A stretch of DNA of 64,000 nucleotides from ZC4RG20 sp963702105. GTDB taxonomy: Bacteria > Pseudomonadota > Gammaproteobacteria > Steroidobacterales > Rariloculaceae. The stretch lies in assembly GCA_963702105.1 (NCBI GenBank), contig OY969712.1:3348001-3412000 (forward strand), written 5' to 3'. Positions 24,084 through 33,139 of this stretch are shown here, in pieces (position 1 is the first letter of the stretch; every line of letters begins with the position of its first letter). Made by a program: the position numbers and the translations under genes. The notes under the pieces were generated by a model, which worked only from the letters and a program-made list of their open reading frames with translations, did no database searches and was not told the origin of the DNA.

Positions 24084-26717
24084 TCACTCCTCCGCGGGGC
24101 CTGCGAGGGCCTCGATCGCCGCGGCGATCTCGGCCGGCGTCATCTTCGATCCAGCCCGCAGCAATGCCTGCGCTGCCGTTTCTTCGATCTGTTGCAGCGC
24201 CTGCCGCAACACGCTTTGCGCGACGGCGTTGTGCTCGTCGGGACGCGCAGCGAAGCCGAGCGCCGTGCGCCAAGCCGCCGCGGCAGCGAGCAGCCGGACG
24301 GAAAGTGCCGGCTGCTCGGCCTTCAATGCGTAGCGCGCCAGACTCGTGGCGACGCTCGCCATGCCGCGCCGATGATCCAGCGCCTCGAACCCCGCAAGTG
24401 CCTGCAGCAGCAGCGGCCGTGCCTGCTGCGGGCGGCCGGTGTCGAGCGCCAATCGGCCGCGATCGGCCTGCGTCCGAGCCAGACCCCAGCCGTCACCGAG
24501 CTGACGGAACTCGGCCTCGGCGCCGGCATAGCGTTCGGCCGCTTTGTGGTAGTCGCCCTCGGCGCGTGCCACATCGCCGAGATGGTTGAGGCACCAGGCT
24601 GCGGCCGATGGATCTCGCTGCGCAACGAACAGGTCGCGTGCCTCGTTCAAGAGGCCATGCGCGGCGCGGGTATTGCCGAGCCTCAGCTCGCTGGCCGCCA
24701 GGTTGCTCAGCGAAGCCGCGATTTGGCTGGTATCGCCGAGTCGGCGGCACGATTCGAGGACCTGCTGGAAATAGCCGCGCGCACCCGGTTCATCGCCTAG
24801 AAAGCGCGAGGTCAGGGCCAGCGCGCCGAGCACCATCGTCTCGCCTTTCTGGTCACCGGTGCGCCTGTACAATTCGAGCAGCTCCTCGAACCGCTCGCGC
24901 CCGCCGGCATGGTCGCCCTGAAACGCGACCACGGTGGCAAGATAGGCGTTCACCTTGGCCCACAGTAACGTCTCGGGCTCGGGGGGCACCGTATCGACGA
25001 TGCGTTGAAGCTGGCGTCGGCACTCGATGAGCCGTTCGCGCCGCTCCCAATAGGCGAACAGCGCCTGCCCGAGCCGCAGGCACCATCGGCTCGGTCCGTA
25101 CTTCAGCAGATATTCCAGGGCCTGGCGCAGATTGTCCTGCTCGGCATCCAGGCGGACCAGCCAGGCGTTGCGCGCATCCACTTCCGTCGTACGCACGCCT
25201 TCCTCGGCCAGCACGAGGCAGTAAGCCGCGTGCGCCTTGCGCACGACGTCGCGCTCTCCGCTTGCGGACAGCCGCTCCAGACCGTAAGCGCGCAGCGTCT
25301 CCAGCATGAAATAGCGCGGCTCCGTGCCATCGGAACGGAAGTACAGCAGGCCCATCGCCAACAACCTTGTCAGGGCCGGCATCAGATCCTCGCCGACGTC
25401 GCCGCGGGCGTCGGCCACCGCCTCGGCGGCCTCCAGGGTGAAGCCGCCGGCGAATACGGAAAGGCGACGCCACATGCGGCGTGCCGCATCGTCCAGCAAT
25501 TCATAGCTCGAATCGATCGTGCGGCGCAGCGTCCGCTGCCTCGAGGGAGCGTCGCGGGCAGGGTTTTCCGGCAGGTCGAGATGGCCCGTAAAGCGCTCGA
25601 GCATCTGCCGCGGGCTCAGCGCACCGGCCTGCGCGGCGACCAATTCGATCGCCAGCGGGAGACCGTCGAGCCGCACGCACAGCTCGGCCAATGGCTCCAC
25701 GTCCTTCGCGAAGTCCCCTCTCGGGTTCGCGGCCGCCGCGCGGGCGAGAAACAGCTCCACCGACGGTACGGCGGCCAATTCGCTCGCGTCGTACCGCGGC
25801 TCCCCGGACGGAACCGCCAGGGGCGGCAGCGGGAATTCGTATTCGCCGTAAAGGCGCAGCGGCATGCGGCTCGTCACGAGGAAATTCAGCTGCGCGTCGG
25901 CGTCGAGCAGCGTACCGAGGATGTCGGCGCCGTCGAGCACGCCTTCCATGTTGTCGAGCACCAGCAACACGCGCCCGCCGAGCTTGCCACGAATGCGCTG
26001 CGCAATGGCTTCCGGCAGCGGCCGCCCCTCGGTTCGGCGGACGTTGAACACGCCGGCCAACAGATCCGCGAGGACGTCGCGCTGCGTGACTGACGTGAGG
26101 TCGAGAAACAGCACGCCGCCTGGATAAGCGGCGCGGACCGCGTCCGCCGCCGCAAGTGCCAGACGCGTCTTGCCGGACCCGCCGACACCGGTGATCGACA
26201 ACATACGCACGCCGCCGTCGTTCAACCGAGAGACGACTTGGCGCAGCTCGTCGGCCCGGCCGATCAGCGGCGTGCGCGCGACCGGCGGCCGTGCGGCAGC
26301 CGCCGCCATGCCTCCTCGCGCCGTCGCCGGCTCCCCGCTTTCGGCCGAGGCCTCCGCGCTCGCCCGCGCCAGCGACGCTCGTATGCCGTATTGCCCCTTG
26401 GGGACGTCGAGGCGCACTGCGTCGTGCTGCCCTTCGTTGCGGTAGTAGTCCGCCAGGGCTTGGCGGAGGCGCCGCGCCTGTACGCGCACGATCGTGTCCA
26501 GGCGCGGGTCGAAATCGTCGGGGCGATCGAATACCTCCAGACCGACCGCATATTCCTTGAGCGGCCGCCCCCCCGCGGTCAGCGCGTGCTCCACGAGATG
26601 CGCGAGCATGCGGCTCAGCACCGGCGAGCTCGCGAACGGCCGCCGCCCGAGCATGCGCTCCAATTGTTCGCGGATCGCCGAGCGTCCCGGCGCATCGCTC
26701 CGCTGCTGCTCGCTCAT
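24084..26717 (-). CDS. STAND-type ATPase/TPR regulator with N-terminal winged-helix-like domain
   Basis: 877 residues from the ATG at 26717, with GGAGG 8 nt upstream; a longer in-frame start at 26912 lacks one and overlaps the divergent TetR promoter. Residues about 15-115 resemble the N-terminal domain of large TPR regulators: LSRMLAHLVEHALTAGG, LKEYAVGLEVFDRPDDFDPR, VRVQARRLRQALADYY and VPKGQYGI. A NB-ARC-like NTPase follows: Walker A ITGVGGSGKTRLAL (about 175-188), Walker B VLLVLDNMEGV, NFLVTSRMPLR and GLPLAIELVAAQAG. From about residue 580 on there are TPR-like helices. Such proteins act as signal-gated transcription regulators. Target unknown; the divergent TetR and TonB receptor are candidates. 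Confidence 0.85.
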   Translation of the reverse strand: MSEQQRSDAPGRSAIREQLERMLGRRPFASSPVLSRMLAHLVEHALTAGGRPLKEYAVGLEVFDRPDDFDPRLDTIVRVQARRLRQALADYYRNEGQHDAVRLDVPKGQYGIRASLARASAEASAESGEPATARGGMAAAAARPPVARTPLIGRADELRQVVSRLNDGGVRMLSITGVGGSGKTRLALAAADAVRAAYPGGVLFLDLTSVTQRDVLADLLAGVFNVRRTEGRPLPEAIAQRIRGKLGGRVLLVLDNMEGVLDGADILGTLLDADAQLNFLVTSRMPLRLYGEYEFPLPPLAVPSGEPRYDASELAAVPSVELFLARAAAANPRGDFAKDVEPLAELCVRLDGLPLAIELVAAQAGALSPRQMLERFTGHLDLPENPARDAPSRQRTLRRTIDSSYELLDDAARRMWRRLSVFAGGFTLEAAEAVADARGDVGEDLMPALTRLLAMGLLYFRSDGTEPRYFMLETLRAYGLERLSASGERDVVRKAHAAYCLVLAEEGVRTTEVDARNAWLVRLDAEQDNLRQALEYLLKYGPSRWCLRLGQALFAYWERRERLIECRRQLQRIVDTVPPEPETLLWAKVNAYLATVVAFQGDHAGGRERFEELLELYRRTGDQKGETMVLGALALTSRFLGDEPGARGYFQQVLESCRRLGDTSQIAASLSNLAASELRLGNTRAAHGLLNEARDLFVAQRDPSAAAWCLNHLGDVARAEGDYHKAAERYAGAEAEFRQLGDGWGLARTQADRGRLALDTGRPQQARPLLLQALAGFEALDHRRGMASVATSLARYALKAEQPALSVRLLAAAAAWRTALGFAARPDEHNAVAQSVLRQALQQIEETAAQALLRAGSKMTPAEIAAAIEALAGPAEE

Positions 26718-26834
26718 GGCGCCATCCTCCGCCGGCGTCGCAGCTATCCTAGCGCAGCCGGTACGACGATGCGCGCGCCGGCCCCTTTGCCCCGCCCCGG
26801 GCTCGCCCTCGCCGTACAATCGCCGGCCGGCGCC

Positions 26835-26840
26835 TATAAT
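26835..26840 (+). promoter_or_regulatory. Perfect -10 box upstream of tetR
   Basis: TATAAT, 28 bp before the ATG at 26869, in an otherwise GC-rich stretch. No recognisable -35 lies 16-18 bp upstream (CCGTAC at the 17-bp position), so activity may depend on an activator. Confidence 0.45.
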
Positions 26841-26868
26841 GCCCGCTGCCGCTTCAGCGAAGATTGCG

Positions 26869-27552
26869 ATGGACAAAGCATCTCCCTCCCTGTCTCCCGT
26901 CCGCCCCATCAAGCAAAAGCGCGGGAGAAAGACTTACGAAGCCCTCATCGCGGCCGGCTTCCGGCTGCTCGAGCAACGCGAGCTCGAAGCCGTCACCATC
27001 GCCGAGCTTACCCGGGCCGCCGGCTACTCGGTCGGCGCGTTCTACTCTCGATTCGGCAGCAAGGACGAGTTCTTCGATGCGATGATCGCCCATCACCTGG
27101 AGGAGCGGACCAGGGAACGGACCGCCTTGCTCGCGACGCTCTCGGACCGCCAGCTCGTCAACAGGTTCATCGAGGATATCGTCGCCTGCTACTGGAACCG
27201 CCGTAGATTCTGGCGCGCCGCCATGACACGGACGATCCGCGATCCCGAATTCTGGGAGCCGATTCGCAAGCACGGGCACGAGTATGCGGATCTGCTCATA
27301 GCGCGAATAACCGAGTCGGCCGGACGCGGCTTGACCGAGTCCGAGGACACCAACATCCGCTTCGCTCTTCAGGTCACGCTCGGAACGATCAACAACGCAA
27401 TCATCAACCGGCCCGGCCCCATGTTCATCGGGCAGGGCTTGTTCGTCGAGAACCTCGCGCGCGTGTTTCGGCTCGCGTCGGACTTCGATCGGCTCGTCGG
27501 CCTTCAGGGCCGAGACGGGGACGGTCGTCCGGCGCGACGCCGCCCCGCCTGA
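26869..27552 (+). CDS. TetR/AcrR-family transcriptional regulator
   Basis: 227 residues from the ATG at 26869. The DNA-binding domain reads RKTYEALIAAGFRLLEQREL then TIAELTRAAGYSVGAFYSRF and GSKDEFFDAM, a textbook TetR helix-turn-helix. The ligand domain (FWRAAMTRTIRDPEFWEPIR, NAIINRPGPMFIGQGLFVEN) is intact and the length normal. It lies 212 bp upstream of, and in the same direction as, the TonB-dependent receptor gene; the inverted repeat at 27601-27620 between them is a candidate site. Effector unknown. Confidence 0.92.
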   Translation: MDKASPSLSPVRPIKQKRGRKTYEALIAAGFRLLEQRELEAVTIAELTRAAGYSVGAFYSRFGSKDEFFDAMIAHHLEERTRERTALLATLSDRQLVNRFIEDIVACYWNRRRFWRAAMTRTIRDPEFWEPIRKHGHEYADLLIARITESAGRGLTESEDTNIRFALQVTLGTINNAIINRPGPMFIGQGLFVENLARVFRLASDFDRLVGLQGRDGDGRPARRRPA

Positions 27553-27600
27553 CCCCTTCCCGAGCTCGGCCGGACGTGATGTCTTGTCAAGCGCCTTAAT

Positions 27601-27620
27601 TTCTGCAATCCTTAGCAGAA
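27601..27620. promoter_or_regulatory. Inverted repeat in promoter region of TonB receptor
   Basis: TTCTGC-AATCCTTA-GCAGAA, a perfect 6-bp inverted repeat in an AT-richer stretch between the TetR gene and the receptor. A TATATT hexamer at 27630-27635 follows 9 bp later and would place the repeat over the -35 region. It may bind the neighbouring TetR or another regulator. Confidence 0.45.
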
Positions 27621-27764
27621 CAACGAATCTATATTCGCTTTTCTCGCTGCCGCAACCATCGCGCTCATGGGTTTGTCTGGCGGCGATGTCTCGAGTTTCG
27701 AACGGGAGGCCGGCTATCGGCCCTCGCTCTACGGGGGAATTGCAAAACTTTGGGGGGAAGTTCA

Positions 27765-30700
27765 ATGCGATCTCGACTGCTATTCGGTTCGCTGGCCGAA
27801 CCGTGTCATCGTTTAGCCGTTCATCCTCTGAGCCTTGCCTGCGCACTCGCGCTGGTCCTCGTGGACACCGCCGCCATCGCCCAGGAGCAATCCACGGGCT
27901 CCGGGTCCCTCGAAGAGGTCGTCGTGACGGGGTCCCGTCTGCGTCAGACGAACGGCATGGAGACGCCGAACCCGGTCACGGTCGTCACTCCCGCAGAGCT
28001 TTCCGTGCTCGCGCCCACGAACCTCGTTGAAGGGCTCGCCGAGCTGCCGCAGTTCTTCGGCTCTGCCACGACACAGACGCCCTCGCCCTTCTTCACGAGC
28101 ACGGGGGCCGGCTCGCTGAATCTGCGCGGCCTGCAGAGCAACCGAACGCTGCAGCTGTTGGACGGCCGCCGCGTGGTCCCGTCGACCATATTCGGGGGCC
28201 CCGACATCAACCTGTTCCCCGAAAACATCCTGCGCTCGGTCGAGACCGTGACCGGCGGCGCGTCCGCCGCCTATGGCACCGACGCGGTCGCCGGCGTCGT
28301 GAACTTCGTGCTCGATACCGACCTCGAGGGCCTTCGAACCAATTTCCAGGTCGGCTCGAACGAGAAGGGCCAAAACGACAACTACAAAGTCTCCGTCGGC
28401 GGCGGCTTTTCCGTCGGCAAGAACAAGAAGACCCACATTCTGCTCAACGGCGAGAAGGAGCGGCAGGACCCGATCTGGAATACCGATGTTCTGGCGTATG
28501 ACTGGTACAAGGCCCGCGGCCTCATCGATAACCCGGCTCCGGGCGCCGGCAGTTCCCAGGACAATCCCTTCTACATCGCGGTCAACGATATCCGGAGCCT
28601 CGCATACGATCTCGACGGAATCTTCTATCTCCCAGCGGCGGCCGGCGGCAATCAGATCCTCGATTCGAGCGGCAACGTGTCGCCCTTCGTGCTCGGGGCC
28701 CCGTGCAACAGCCAAGGCTGTTCCGTCACGAACGGCGGCTCCGGTCATGAAAGCGGCCTGCAGACGCTGAACGTAACGCCCGATTCCGGACGACAGAACG
28801 CTTTCGCATACGTGAAACACGAGTTTACGGACAAGCTCATGGTCTATGGCCAGCTGCTGCACGGCGAGGCGGATTTCACGCAGCTGAATTTCGGCGGGCT
28901 GTTTCCCTATACATCCATCCCGCCTTTCCGCCGCAACTTCACGATCTACAGCGGCAACCCGTTCCTTCCGCCCGCCATTCAGCAGGCCATGACGGCGAAC
29001 GGGCTCGCGTCGATCGCGTTCAGCCGCATCGGGGCGCCGGAAGACATCGCCGCGGGGGCCTCGACCGAGCAGAACACCACGACCGATTCCTACACCGGCG
29101 GCTTCAACTACGAGCTCAAGGGCGGCTGGCTCCTCAAGGGTTACTACCAGACGGGCGAAACCGACGTAAGGGCCATTCAGCACGGGGGCATACGGCTCGA
29201 TCGTATTTACCTCGCGGCAGATGCCGTGACCGATCCCGCGACCGGGAAGCCGGCCTGCAACGTGACCGTGGTATCGGGCTTGTATCCCGACTGCGTGCCT
29301 TTGAATCTATTCGGGCGCGGCAACGCGTCGCCCGCGGCGGTCGACTGGGTGACCGGGTTCGAGCCCGGCGTGCAGATCAACGCCAACGGCTTCCTCTCCC
29401 CGACCGAGTCCATTCCTTACAGCTACGTGAGCGGCGAGAACAAACAACGGGTCATCACCATCAAGCAGGACGTTCTGGGAAGTCTCCGCGGACGGACAAA
29501 TCAGCAAGGGCTGGGCCGGTCCCGTGACCATGGCCGTGGGTTACGATTCGCGCAAGGAATCGTTCCTGCAGGTCGTGGAAGTCGGCCCGGGCGGCAACAT
29601 CAACGCCGACCCGACGTTCCGACCGGTCATGGCCAACGATCCGGCGCTCGGCATTCGGGGCGTTCCGGGCGGCAACGCGGCCTCGGGCAACAGCGTCGAG
29701 ATCCAGTTCTCCAACGTCCCGTTCGCGCGCGGCGCTCAGGACGTCAAGGAGGCCTTCACCGAGTTCTTCGTTCCGTTGGTCGGCAAACACCCCGTCGTTC
29801 AGCAGTTGAACTTCGACGCGGCCTACCGCTGGGCGGATTACTCAGGCTCCGGCCGGGTCGCTTCGTGGAAAGGCGGCCTGAACTGGACCGTCAACGACCA
29901 GCTGCGTCTGCGCACTACGGTCTCCCAGAACGTCCGCGCGGCCACCATGGGCGAGAAGTTCGACCGCACGGGCGGCATCGGCAACGTGACCGATTACCTG
30001 CTCGACCCCGGCGGCGGCGTCTCCTACGGGATCACGACCTTCTCGAACGGAACGCCGGACATTCGCCCGGAAAGGGCCAAGACCAAGGTCTTCGGCTTCG
30101 TCTATCAGCCGGCCTGGGCCAAGGGCGTCAGCGCATCGGTGGACCAGTACACGGTCGAGGTCACCGACAACATCAACCAGATCACGGCCGCGCAAGTGGT
30201 CAGCGGCTGCTATGTGGACAACAACGTCGATCTCTGCAACTTCATCACGCGCGGCGGTCCGCCCAGCACCCAAGACCCGAACATCAACTACATCTCGCTG
30301 GTCGGCGTTCCCTACTTCAATCAAGCCTCGGTCAAGGCCGAAGGGGTGGACGTCGAAATCGTGTTCAACAGGAACGTCAACTGGTTCGGCGGCGGATCGG
30401 TCAATACCCGGCTGCTCGCGAGTCACCTGAAGGAACGTTCGAATACCGACAGCGCGGGCACGAAGACCCAGGTGCAGGGTCGGTTCGGCTTTCCGGAGTG
30501 GACGGGCATCGTCTCCGGCGGCTATACGCGGGGGCCGCTTTCGGTCAATCTGACGGCGCACTACACCGGCGCGCAGCTCATCAATCCGAACTGGAACTTC
30601 AACGGCACGAGCACGCGCTGGGACGTGGCCGACAACACGGTCGAGAGCGAAGTGCTCGTGGATGCGCGCGTCCAGTATCGGCTCGGCAAGGGCGGGACCC

Positions 30701-30861
30701 GGGTCAACTTGTTCGGCACCATCGACAACCTCTTCGACAAGGGCCCTCAGCAGTATCTCGCGACGCCGTTCAGCAGCTTCTTCAGCACGGGTCCCGGACT
30801 CGGCGTGACGGGCGACCTGCGGGGCCGCCGTTATGCCGTCGGAGCCTCCGTCGACTTTTGA
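27765..30861 (+). pseudogene. TonB-dependent receptor with apparent +1 frameshift
   Basis: Outer-membrane active-transport receptor of about 1030 residues in two frames. ATG at 27765 follows GGGGGGAAG. Signal peptide ends AIAQEQ, then the TonB-box-like SLEEVVVTGSRLRQTNGMET, the plug domain (LRGLQSNRTLQLLDGRRVVP, VETVTGGASAAYGTDAVAGV) and barrel strands. After ITIKQDVL the first frame becomes Arg/Gly-rich nonsense, while the +1 frame supplies EVSADGQISKGWAGPVTMAV and continues to a proper barrel end (RRYAVGASVDF, stop at 30861). Deleting one G from GGG at 29477-29479 restores one frame. The first frame stays open to 30968, so the break is easily missed. Ligand unknown. Confidence 0.85.
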
Positions 30862-30898
30862 GCGAATGCGGTCCGGGGCTCGAGGATGGGGAACAAGG

Positions 30899-30997
30899 TT
30901 GGCGAGCGACGACTTCCCGGCCTCGACTTTCGTCGACGCCGTCCGCAAGGAATTCGACGGCGAAGTGATCGTCGGCAACGATCTCATGGTCAGTTGA
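30899..30997 (+). pseudogene. C-terminal remnant of an MBL-fold hydrolase
   Basis: A 32-codon stretch ending in TGA reads FVDAVRKEFDGEVIVGNDLM, closely matching the C-terminus of the MBL-fold gene at 46041-46964 (YIEGVRKRFDGEIIVGRDLI). The reading frame upstream carries no metal-binding motif and there is no start or ribosome binding site. I read it as the last piece of a deleted gene that once stood between the TonB receptor and the monooxygenase operon. Confidence 0.7.
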
Positions 30998-31110
30998 GGC
31001 GCCGACGGCGGCTTCGAATTTACTCGTGACGCCGAGGCGTTCCGCCGGCCGGAGCGGCGAAGCGGCCAATCCTCTGCTAGAGTTGACCCCGAGCAGCGGG
31101 GAGGTCGAGC

Positions 31111-32226
31111 TTGAGGAACCTGGCGATTCTCGTGATCGGCGGCGGGATTGGCGGCCTGACCTCGGCCATCGCCCTGCGGCAGCGCGGTTTCACCGTTTGC
31201 GTCGTCGAGAAGGACCCGACCTTCCGGGTATACGGGGTCGGGATCATTCAGCAAGGCAACGTGCTGCGCGCCGTCGCCGCGCTCGGGATCCTCGAGCGCT
31301 ATGTCGATGCGGGCGTCGGCTTCGACGCCGTCGAAGTGTACGCGCCGGACGGGACGAAGCTCGCCCGCGTGCCCTCCCCGCGCCTGCTCGAAACCTATCC
31401 CGCAAACCTCGGCATCGGCCGCCCTGCGCTGCAGAAGGTGCTCGCCGAGGCCGCGACCGAGGCGGGCGCCGAGCTGCGGCTCGGCGTCACGGCAGAGGCG
31501 CTCGACGACGACGGGCGCACGGTCCATGTACGCTTTGCCGACGGGAGCGAGGGCCGCTACGACCTCGTGATCGGCGCCGACGGTATCTATTCGCAGATCC
31601 GCCCGACGGTCCTGCCCGAAGCCGAGACGCCGCAATACACGGGTCAGGCGGTATGGCGCTACAACTTGCCGCGCCCGGCCGATTTCGACGCGATGCACGT
31701 CTACAACGGCCCGATCGGTGTGGGCCTCGTGCCGATCGCCCGCGACTCGATGTACATGTACGTCACGACCCCGGAGCCCGGGAACCCGCGTCACCCGAGG
31801 CGGGGACTGGCCGCACAGATGCGCGGGCGCGTTGCCGCGTGCGCGCCCGCGATCCGCGAGCTGGCCAAGGACATCACCGACGATAACGAGGTGGTCTACC
31901 GCCCGCTCGAGACGCTGCTCGTCGAGGGGCCTTGGCACCAGGGCCGAGTCGTGCTGCTCGGCGACGCGGTGCATGCGACGACGCCGCATCTCGGCCAGGG
32001 CGCGGGCCTCGCCATCGAGGACAGTCTCGTGCTGGCCGAGGAGCTCGCGCAGCACGCCACCGTCGGCGAGGCGCTCGCGGCCTATCGCGAACGGCGCTTC
32101 GCACGCTGCGCGTACATCGTGCGGGCGAGTCTCGCGATCTGCATGGGCCAGCTCGGCAAGGGCCCGCCCGTGGACAATGCCAAGGCCACGGCCGAGATGT
32201 TCGAGCGCGTCGCACAGCCGATCTGA
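31111..32226 (+). CDS. FAD-dependent aromatic monooxygenase (salicylate/3-hydroxybenzoate hydroxylase type)
   Basis: 371 residues from a TTG start 6 nt after GGGGAGG. Group A flavoprotein hydroxylase: N-terminal dinucleotide motif VIGGGIGGLTSAIALRQRGF, DG motif YDLVIGADGIYSQIR, and the GD motif VLLGDAVHATTPHLGQGAGL that binds FAD ribitol. It would use NAD(P)H and O2 to hydroxylate an aromatic ring, making the diol cleaved by the next gene product. Relatives include 3-hydroxybenzoate 6-hydroxylase and 6-hydroxynicotinate 3-monooxygenase, so the exact substrate is open. First gene of a five-gene coupled operon; 10 bp to the dioxygenase gene. Confidence 0.9.
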   Translation: MRNLAILVIGGGIGGLTSAIALRQRGFTVCVVEKDPTFRVYGVGIIQQGNVLRAVAALGILERYVDAGVGFDAVEVYAPDGTKLARVPSPRLLETYPANLGIGRPALQKVLAEAATEAGAELRLGVTAEALDDDGRTVHVRFADGSEGRYDLVIGADGIYSQIRPTVLPEAETPQYTGQAVWRYNLPRPADFDAMHVYNGPIGVGLVPIARDSMYMYVTTPEPGNPRHPRRGLAAQMRGRVAACAPAIRELAKDITDDNEVVYRPLETLLVEGPWHQGRVVLLGDAVHATTPHLGQGAGLAIEDSLVLAEELAQHATVGEALAAYRERRFARCAYIVRASLAICMGQLGKGPPVDNAKATAEMFERVAQPI

Positions 32227-32236
32227 GGGAAAGCAT

Positions 32237-33139
32237 ATGAGCCGAGTCACCGATATCCGCTATGTCGGCTACGGCGTCGCCGATTTCGACGCCGAGAAGA
32301 CGTTCTACGAGGAGATTTGGGGGCTCGACCCCGTGCCGAGCGATGACGGCATGGCCTGGTTCAAGGCGCCGGGACGCGACGAGCACCACATGGTGCGCCT
32401 GCGCAGGGCGGAGGAGAACCGCGTAGACGTCATCGCGCTCGCGGCGCGAACCCGCGCCGATGTGGACACGCTATGCGAGCAGGTGCGCGCCTCGGGGGCA
32501 AAGATCGTCGGCAAGCCGCGCGCGCTCGATACGCCCGGCGGCGGCTACGGCTTCCGGTTCTTCTCGCCGGACGGATTGCAGCTCGAAATCTCCAGCGACG
32601 TGGCGCGCGGCTCAAGCCGGGCAATCGGCCGCTGGGAAGGCCTGCCGCTCGGCATCAGCCACATCGTGCTCCACTCGCCCGACCACAAAAGACTCGCGGA
32701 GTGGTTCACGAACGTGCTCGGCTTCAAGGTGTCGGACTGGCTCGGCGACTTCATGTGCTTTCTGCGCTGCAATGCCGCGCATCACCGCATCGCGCTGCTC
32801 CCGGGCCCGCCGGCGCTCAACCACGTCGCCTACGACATGACGGGCGTGGACGGGATGATGTGCGGCGCGCACCGCCTGCGCGCCAAGGGCATCGAGATCG
32901 CCTGGGGACCGGGGCGGCATACGGCCGGGGACAACACGTTCTCCTATTTCGTGACACCGGCCGGTTTCGTGGCCGAATACACGGCCGAGCTCCAAGACGT
33001 CGATTTCGAGCGCTTCGAGCCGACGGTCTACCAGCCCGGCCCGACGATCATGGATCAGTGGGGCATCGGTGTCGGCGGCCCGCAGAGCCTGCCGCACGCC
33101 GAGCCCAACCCCGGCCTGTTCGTGGCCGTGGATGCCTGA
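32237..33139 (+). CDS. Extradiol (VOC/glyoxalase-fold) ring-cleavage dioxygenase
   Basis: 300 residues, the length of BphC/HsaC-type two-domain extradiol dioxygenases. Two VOC modules: residues about 5-120 and 138-265. The expected Fe(II) ligands are visible in the second module: His142 (LGISHIVLHSPD), His196 (PALNHVAYDMTG) and Glu247 (GFVAEYTAEL). It should open a catechol-like ring next to the two hydroxyls using O2. GAGGGAAAGC precedes the ATG. Its stop overlaps the ATG of the hydrolase (TGATG). Substrate unknown. Confidence 0.88.
   Translation: MSRVTDIRYVGYGVADFDAEKTFYEEIWGLDPVPSDDGMAWFKAPGRDEHHMVRLRRAEENRVDVIALAARTRADVDTLCEQVRASGAKIVGKPRALDTPGGGYGFRFFSPDGLQLEISSDVARGSSRAIGRWEGLPLGISHIVLHSPDHKRLAEWFTNVLGFKVSDWLGDFMCFLRCNAAHHRIALLPGPPALNHVAYDMTGVDGMMCGAHRLRAKGIEIAWGPGRHTAGDNTFSYFVTPAGFVAEYTAELQDVDFERFEPTVYQPGPTIMDQWGIGVGGPQSLPHAEPNPGLFVAVDA

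Noticed and set aside
30899..30997. A small independent gene
   Set aside because: No start codon context or ribosome binding site, and it matches only the tail of a larger family.
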